Shown here: in pieces, positions 58,839 to 64,000 of the stretch
Position numbering within the stretch: position 1 is the first letter of the stretch
Layout: each line of letters opens with the position of its first letter
Source of the DNA: Bacteroidota bacterium
GTDB lineage: Bacteria; Bacteroidota; Bacteroidia; Bacteroidales; FEN-979
NCBI GenBank assembly: GCA_026391835.1
Contig: JAPLDF010000047.1
Location: 35,181-99,180 of the forward strand
Length of the DNA: 64,000 bases
Direction: 5' to 3'
Translations under genes and position numbers: made by a program
Notes under the pieces: generated by a model
What the model was told of the DNA's origin: nothing
Database searches by the model: none
The model's input: the letters and a program-made list of their open reading frames with translations, nothing else

Positions 58839-61244
58839 TTAAAAATCTACCATGATGCCGATGGCTGGCAAAACGGTTCCGGCACTGTTTTTAATGGTGC
58901 GGAGTTTATACCGTTTCTGCCCGTTTTCGACATAGGTCACCATCGAACCATCTTCCTGCGTATTAACCAGGAGATCAGGTTGCTGTGCCTGGAAATTCAA
59001 CACATTCTGAATGTCGAGGTAGAACATCAGGGACCATTTTTTGAAAAAGAACCCCTTGTCGACCCGGATATCAAGCTGGTTGAACGATGTCAGCCTGAGT
59101 GTATTGAATTTACTGTAATTGAGATACCCCTTGCCCTGGGCATCCCAAGCCGTGACTAGACCTGATTTCTCCATATCCCATGGCGTGTATGGCTGTCCGC
59201 CGGCATACCTCCATTTGGCGCCGATTTCCCAATTGTGTTTGAATTTTCTGCCCACGGTAACATTGATCAGGTGGCGGTTATCCCAGGCTGAGGGGATATA
59301 AACGCCCGCATAATTTGTGAACTCGCTGCGGACAAAGGTATAGGTCATGATCACGTTGAACTTGTATAAGTCGGCATTCCTCAAAAGCACTTCAAATCCA
59401 TAGGCACGTCCTTTGGAAATTGGCAGCAATGGTTCGTCGCCCACGGAGCCAAAGTCAGATCCTTTGCTTGCAAGGGCCACACTATCCTTGATCGAGAACG
59501 GGTAGTTGCGGTAATATTTATAGAATCCTTCCAGGGAGATCTTGGCGTTTGGTTTTGGCTGGTATTCAAGTCCCAGCACGACATGGTCCGCCGAAATATA
59601 TTTGATCCCCAGCGCCTCATTCACGAGGATGCCGCTGTTGCTGCGGAACCCAAGGGAGGTGTATGCCGGCAGCTGATAATAGCGCCCGATATTGAAATTG
59701 AGAAAGAATTTATCAGGAACAAAAGCATACGATGCAGAAAATCTTGGAGAAAATTGTTTCAACAGGTTGTTCATGTTGGCGGAATAGTTGTTGGCATCCA
59801 TCCTGATCCCCAGGTTAAGGTTCAGCCGGTCGTTGAAAAATGCCCGGTTCACCTGTGCAAACACATTCCATTTCCACATTTCAAGCCTGGAGTTGTAGTT
59901 GAGGGTGAAGATCGAATCGGGAACCACCGAATCGGCAATATATACTTTCTGGAATGTCTTGTTCGTATACCTGGCATATTCAAGCCCGGCGCCATAGGTG
60001 ATTTTCCATTTCACCAGGTCGGTAAGTCCTTCATAACGTAACTTGTTCTCGATCTCCTGTGAATTGTATTTGAACTGCAGGCTGTCGGGAACCTCCACGT
60101 TGTTCGTGTATTTGATTTGATCGTTGTTAAGCATGTTCCGGCTCAGCACCCAGGTATCGTATCCCTTTGCCCTGAAATGACGGTAAACAAGGCCGAAAAC
60201 ATAGCTCCACTGGTCATTCACCGGAAGCGATTGCAGGATGTATTTCTGGAATCCATCGGGGTTTGAGATGCCGGTATTCAGTTTGTTTTTATCCAGGGCC
60301 CCGATCGAGATGACCGAAAGCTGGTTCCGTTTGTCAAAATCAATCTTGTATTTGAACTGGTAATCACTGTACGTCGGAAGAAACGGCAGTTTCAATGCGC
60401 TGAAGAGCAACTGCAGGTATGAACGGCGTACGGAGAAGATCATGGATGAATTTTTTGTAACCGGGCCATTCAGCGTCAGGGCAAAATCGCTGGAACCCAC
60501 CGACACCCTTCCCCCGAATTTCTCCCTGTTCCCGTCCACCTGCCGCAACTCCATCACCGAACTCAGGGCATTGCCCCTTGTGGTAGGAAAAGCGCTTGAA
60601 TAAAGCTGTACCTCCCGGATAAAATCGACATTGATAATACCCACCGGGCCGCCCGAAGATCCCTGCGTGGAGAAGTGGTTCAGGTAAGGGATTTCAACAC
60701 CGTCGAGGTAGAAACGGTTTTCGCCGGGCCCACCTCCGCGGACGATGACATCGTTGCGGAATGAAGGGGAGGAAGCCACGCCGGGCAGGCTCTGGATCAC
60801 CTTTGAGATGTCGCGGTTTGAACCGGGACTGCGTTCGATTTCCTGGATGGTCAGTTTTTGCAGCGATACCGGTACTTCTTCGTTTCTCTCCACAACATTG
60901 GGTTTTATTTCAACCTGCGCCAATGTCGTTACCTGCTCGTCAAGGCCAATGTCAAGATCGGTTGTTTTTGAATTGGTTACCAGGAAATCATTGGATGTAA
61001 ACTTCTTAAAGCCGACCGATGTGGCCACCAACCGCGCGTATCCCGGGGTGACCTTGTTGATGATATACTTTCCTTCTATGTCGCTCGTAGCCCCCTGGGT
61101 GGGCTTCCCATCGATGATGATGTTCACGAACGGGACCGGCTCGTTGTTTTTATGGTTGAACACACGTCCTTTGATGGTACCTGTTTGCGAAAACAATGAT
61201 CCGCCAATAAGAAGAAACAGAAAAGTTATGAAGTGTTTTTGCAC
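58839..61244 (-). CDS. TonB-dependent receptor with carboxypeptidase-regulatory-like domain
   Basis: 801 residues from a GTG start (QKHFITFLFLLIGGSLFSQ signal peptide). The carboxypeptidase-regulatory-like domain at about 22-105 is clear in GTIKGRVFNHKNNEPVPFVN. A plug domain follows (LPGVASSPSFRNDVIVRGGG, FYLDGVEIPYLNHFSTQG), then the beta-barrel to residue 801, ending LPAIGIMVDF. It is of the 800-residue class and lacks a SusD neighbour, so it resembles metal or small-ligand receptors more than SusC glycan importers. The ligand is unknown. Confidence 0.9.
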   Translation of the reverse strand: MQKHFITFLFLLIGGSLFSQTGTIKGRVFNHKNNEPVPFVNIIIDGKPTQGATSDIEGKYIINKVTPGYARLVATSVGFKKFTSNDFLVTNSKTTDLDIGLDEQVTTLAQVEIKPNVVERNEEVPVSLQKLTIQEIERSPGSNRDISKVIQSLPGVASSPSFRNDVIVRGGGPGENRFYLDGVEIPYLNHFSTQGSSGGPVGIINVDFIREVQLYSSAFPTTRGNALSSVMELRQVDGNREKFGGRVSVGSSDFALTLNGPVTKNSSMIFSVRRSYLQLLFSALKLPFLPTYSDYQFKYKIDFDKRNQLSVISIGALDKNKLNTGISNPDGFQKYILQSLPVNDQWSYVFGLVYRHFRAKGYDTWVLSRNMLNNDQIKYTNNVEVPDSLQFKYNSQEIENKLRYEGLTDLVKWKITYGAGLEYARYTNKTFQKVYIADSVVPDSIFTLNYNSRLEMWKWNVFAQVNRAFFNDRLNLNLGIRMDANNYSANMNNLLKQFSPRFSASYAFVPDKFFLNFNIGRYYQLPAYTSLGFRSNSGILVNEALGIKYISADHVVLGLEYQPKPNAKISLEGFYKYYRNYPFSIKDSVALASKGSDFGSVGDEPLLPISKGRAYGFEVLLRNADLYKFNVIMTYTFVRSEFTNYAGVYIPSAWDNRHLINVTVGRKFKHNWEIGAKWRYAGGQPYTPWDMEKSGLVTAWDAQGKGYLNYSKFNTLRLTSFNQLDIRVDKGFFFKKWSLMFYLDIQNVLNFQAQQPDLLVNTQEDGSMVTYVENGQKRYKLRTIKNSAGTVLPAIGIMVDF

Positions 61245-61394
61245 GGATAATAATTTAAAATGTGTCTAAATTAAGACAACTTCCATGCCAGACGACCCAA
61301 TGATGAAATTATTACAGGAAGGCGAAAAATACCTTGAAATAATGGGATGGTGAAATGACAAAATGGCGAAACAGCGCAATGAACGGATGCCTGG

Positions 61395-63638
61395 TCAGTT
61401 GAGCAGCAGGATCTTCTTTGTAATTGTGCCGGAGGGGGTGGTCAGTTTTAACAGGAAAATGCCGGAACCATGCGTAACTTGCGACAGGTTGCATTCAATT
61501 TCATGGTCACCGGGTTGAATAAATTCGCCGGCATGCTCCCATATCCTGGTCCCCCTGGAATTGTAAACCTCCAGCTTTGCCGGGCCTGCCTTGACAATGT
61601 GAAATGCAATGACCGTGGAACCGGTGAAAGGATTGGGGTAATTCATCAGCCTGTTTTCTTCCTGCACTGGTATCGGCTGAACAGAAGTGAGCGGAGAGCA
61701 GGGTTCAAATTGCATGCCATCTACCCAAAGGGTAAAGCCGTAATCCCAGGTGTCTGCGTGAATTTCAACATAGTTTACATGGTCGAGCGACATGCTCCCC
61801 GTTGCCGTACGGGCGAACTGGGAGTTTCCCGACAGCGGGAATTTATATCGCTTCCACACCATGTTTGCATTGTTCAGCAAGGTTGGTGAAGCGGTGTATT
61901 TGAAGTAACCGCCGTGATCATCGCCGATACGCACTGAAAAATACTGAAACCCGTATTGCGGCTGCTTGATCGTGCGTACCCAGAAATAGAGCGTGTCAAG
62001 ATCAGTGAGTGCCCAATGTGACAGGGAGTCACCTGCCGGGCGGTAGTTGAGTGCCAGATCATAGCCCCTGCTGGTGACCAGTTTAACGGAGGCTGAACCC
62101 ACTTTTTTTTCAATAAAATCGTAGCGCACAGTATCGGGAATTTTGACCTTGGCAGGATATCCAACCTCGGGATAGGCATACCAGAGGGCTGCCGGCTCGG
62201 CCATGTCGCACGGAGGGGTAAGTTGCAAAGGTGTTAGAGGCGCAGGCGTTTGTGGCAACCAGGTTACTTCACCTTTTGCGGCATTGTCATGCTTGTCAAA
62301 GATCTTTGCGCTGACAAGGGCTGTATCTGATGGCAGGAAGAGGTTGTCAACTGCAAATTTGGCATAAGCCGAATTATTATAGATTTGATAACCGGTAGGC
62401 ATCCGGAACGTGTTCAGCGTGATGGTATCGGTACCGGATGCTCCGTCAAGATACAGGCTGGCCAGCTGGCTGTAATTGAATTCATTGCTCCTGACCAGGG
62501 CATGTTTGGTATTGATCGATGATACCGCTTTGGTATTCCCCTCGAAAATGTTGTGATGGATCGGGTAATCCTGGGAATGAAAACTGGAGTAACCGGTGGC
62601 GGGCGTACCTTCCCACAATTCAATCCCGATGGGGTTGTTCTTTATAAGGTTGTTCGAAATGTCGTTGTTGAACCCACGGTCAATGGCGATCCCCGACTGG
62701 TAATTCCCGATGATGTCATTGCTGTCGACCACTGAATTGAAAGAGTAACCCAGCCAGAGTCCGTAATGGCTATAGTTGCATTTGTTGTGCCTGTAAATGT
62801 TGCCATCGGCAAAGGTGGCCTCGATCGCGTTGTGGGGCGAATAAGAGCATTCGTTGTATGCAAAGTAGTTGTTGTTCGGCACATTGGAGTGCTGGTATTG
62901 CCCGAGAAATACCCCGTCGCCGGACCACGACAGGTCGTTATTCTCGACACGGTTGGCATTGGCGATGATCAGCAGCAGGGCTGCACAGTCACTCGGATCG
63001 GTAAGCGGCCGGTTGACATGTGCGCAGTTGTTCCGGTAAATATGGCACGTGTCGGTCCAGAACATCCTGATGCCAAAGGAGGTATTCCATGAAAAATCGT
63101 TGTCATGGATGCTGATGCTGTCGCAGTGATAGAGCGCCACGCCGTCGTTCTGCATGGTCATTACATTGTCGTGGATGCTGGCGGCACGGCTCTGATACAT
63201 CATCACACCTCCCCCGAGGGCCTGGGTATAGTCGGCCCACACATCGATCCAACCCGAAGAATCTACTTTGTTGCGGCAGAACACATTGCCGTTGATGGTG
63301 ATGTGGTCGGAGTTCATGATATGCACCGCATATTTATATCCAAACACCGAATCGAAGTTTTTTATCACGATGTTATGTGCATTGGTTATTTTAATCATAT
63401 ACCCGGCATTCCCGACGCCGTTCACCCGGCAGCTGTCACCGTCAAGTACGACATTCTTAACCCCGCTGATCTGTATCACGCCATCGGCCGGGACATCGGG
63501 GATAACGTAATTCCCTGCAGCAAACTTGATGTTTGAATTGCCGGCGATCACCATGTTGTCGGTGATGGGGAGATAGGTTTGGGCTGATGTGGCTGAGCTT
63601 AAGATTGCTGCAAACCACAAAATGAACATTTTTTTCAT
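61395..63638 (-). CDS. Secreted right-handed parallel beta-helix protein with T9SS sorting domain
   Basis: 747 residues from the ATG at 63638 (MKKMFILWFAAILSSATSAQ signal peptide). Residues about 60-420 contain repeated Asn-rich PbH1 turns (NGNVFCRNKVDSSGWIDV, SNDIIGNYQSGIAIDRGFNN), typical of polysaccharide-acting or adhesive beta-helix proteins. A jelly-roll-like domain follows at about 520-660, and the last roughly 75 residues (LMNYPNPFTGSTVIAFHI to KILLLN) are a type A T9SS sorting domain. No catalytic residue was identified. Possible polysaccharide lyase or glycan binder. Confidence 0.85.
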   Translation of the reverse strand: MKKMFILWFAAILSSATSAQTYLPITDNMVIAGNSNIKFAAGNYVIPDVPADGVIQISGVKNVVLDGDSCRVNGVGNAGYMIKITNAHNIVIKNFDSVFGYKYAVHIMNSDHITINGNVFCRNKVDSSGWIDVWADYTQALGGGVMMYQSRAASIHDNVMTMQNDGVALYHCDSISIHDNDFSWNTSFGIRMFWTDTCHIYRNNCAHVNRPLTDPSDCAALLLIIANANRVENNDLSWSGDGVFLGQYQHSNVPNNNYFAYNECSYSPHNAIEATFADGNIYRHNKCNYSHYGLWLGYSFNSVVDSNDIIGNYQSGIAIDRGFNNDISNNLIKNNPIGIELWEGTPATGYSSFHSQDYPIHHNIFEGNTKAVSSINTKHALVRSNEFNYSQLASLYLDGASGTDTITLNTFRMPTGYQIYNNSAYAKFAVDNLFLPSDTALVSAKIFDKHDNAAKGEVTWLPQTPAPLTPLQLTPPCDMAEPAALWYAYPEVGYPAKVKIPDTVRYDFIEKKVGSASVKLVTSRGYDLALNYRPAGDSLSHWALTDLDTLYFWVRTIKQPQYGFQYFSVRIGDDHGGYFKYTASPTLLNNANMVWKRYKFPLSGNSQFARTATGSMSLDHVNYVEIHADTWDYGFTLWVDGMQFEPCSPLTSVQPIPVQEENRLMNYPNPFTGSTVIAFHIVKAGPAKLEVYNSRGTRIWEHAGEFIQPGDHEIECNLSQVTHGSGIFLLKLTTPSGTITKKILLLN

Positions 63639-63705
63639 ACGGGCCTGTTTTCTCCCCCCCGGATCCACGGGAAAGGTGGTGAGTTTGATGGTTCAATAAC
63701 CTGAT

Positions 63706-63713
63706 CAAAAATA
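63706..63713 (-). promoter_or_regulatory. -7 promoter box TATTTTTG (beta-helix gene)
   Basis: TAnnTTTG match, 67 nt before the ATG at 63638. Confidence 0.5.
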
Positions 63714-63956
63714 AAAACAAAACACTAAAAAACAAACTTTAACCAAAAAAATCCGGCTGATCGTGCTTATTATTTGCGAATTGGGTCCTTCCAGGAAAAA
63801 TTTCAGCCATCTGTCACGGTGTACCTGCTTCAGCGTAAAAAAATAATCTATTTTTGCTTTTTACTGGTGATGCGTTAATATTTTAATATTTCGTGTAAAT
63901 AGCTGATATAAAATTTAATATAAGCGTTCTTTGATTTTTTGATTTGAATTGACCTG

Positions 63957-63964
63957 TAGTTTTG
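63957..63964 (+). promoter_or_regulatory. -7 promoter box TAGTTTTG (gene at window end)
   Basis: TAnnTTTG match with TTTG at 63930-63933 as a possible -33 element, upstream of the ATG at 63984. Confidence 0.5.
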
Positions 63965-63983
63965 CAGCACTAACTGCGGAACT

Positions 63984-64000
63984 ATGAATTCAGGAAAGTA
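63984..64000 (+). CDS. Start of a gene cut by the window end
   Basis: ATG at 63984 followed by five codons (MNSGK) to the window edge. It is supported only by the promoter box 19 nt upstream and by the absence of another explanation. Product unknown. Confidence 0.35.

Larger units (their letters stand above)
63639..63983. other. AT-rich intergenic region with divergent promoters
   Basis: No ORF or RNA gene was recognised. It holds a minus-strand TATTTTTG box at 63706-63713 for the beta-helix gene and plus-strand boxes TATTTTTG at 63849-63856 and TAGTTTTG at 63957-63964. Confidence 0.5.

Noticed and set aside
1..64000. tRNA or rRNA genes
   Set aside because: Gaps were read on both strands for tRNA arms and rRNA-like conserved words and none was convincing.

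Overview
The window comes from a member of the Bacteroidota, most like an environmental Bacteroidales or Marinilabiliales relative. Five secreted proteins end in, or are built like, type IX secretion (T9SS) cargo with C-terminal sorting domains. Two TonB-dependent receptors carry the N-terminal carboxypeptidase-regulatory-like domain usual in this phylum. More than 20 gene starts are preceded by a match to the Bacteroidota -7 promoter box TAnnTTTG. No rRNA, tRNA, CRISPR array, phage or insertion sequence was seen.

Layout. 1-2.9 kb: a partial TonB-dependent receptor and a lamin-tail T9SS protein. 2.9-16.6 kb: core genes (mfd and fbp in one operon, aspartate kinase, a 6-phosphofructokinase with the PPi-type signature, an RND/MMPL exporter, rmlA, a polyprenyl synthase, an ABC-F ATPase). 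16.8-34.4 kb: three very large paralogous T9SS proteins (2189, 2104 and about 1326 aa) built of adhesin-like choice-of-anchor J, carboxypeptidase-regulatory and Fn3 modules, the first two being mosaics of near-identical and unrelated segments. 34.6-42.2 kb: rplU-rpmA, serS, an outer-membrane barrel, mtnA and a VPS10/BNR-repeat exoprotein. 42.2-44.8 kb: a hicBA toxin-antitoxin pair, then the cysteine operon cysE-cysK behind a 23-codon leader ORF ending in MMCCSWCI and two intrinsic terminators. 44.7-54.1 kb: a surface-glycan region (WecE/RffA-like sugar aminotransferase, flippase, two sulfotransferases of which the second is frameshifted, GNAT acyltransferase, small membrane protein, GT2, and an ACP-KSIII-SDR acyl module), with a candidate structured ncRNA at about 47.4-47.56 kb. 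54.2-58.3 kb: three tandem paralogous B12-binding-type radical SAM enzymes. 58.4-64 kb: a small Spy/LTXXQ-like protein, a second TonB-dependent receptor, a beta-helix T9SS protein and the first codons of a further gene.

How they work together. The most striking regulatory feature is the leader of the cysteine operon: Cys codons, an antiterminator and a terminator are spaced as in classical ribosome-mediated attenuation. The glycan region encodes the parts expected for making an amino sugar, acylating it with an ACP-borne acyl group, exporting the glycan and sulfating it. Throughout the window, short tandem repeats (7-mers such as GATTTAC, GATTGAC, GAATGAC and GTGTTAA; 8-mers such as CTGTCCGC) fill intergenic gaps, and three arrays lie in frame inside genes (two in mfd, one in the SDR).
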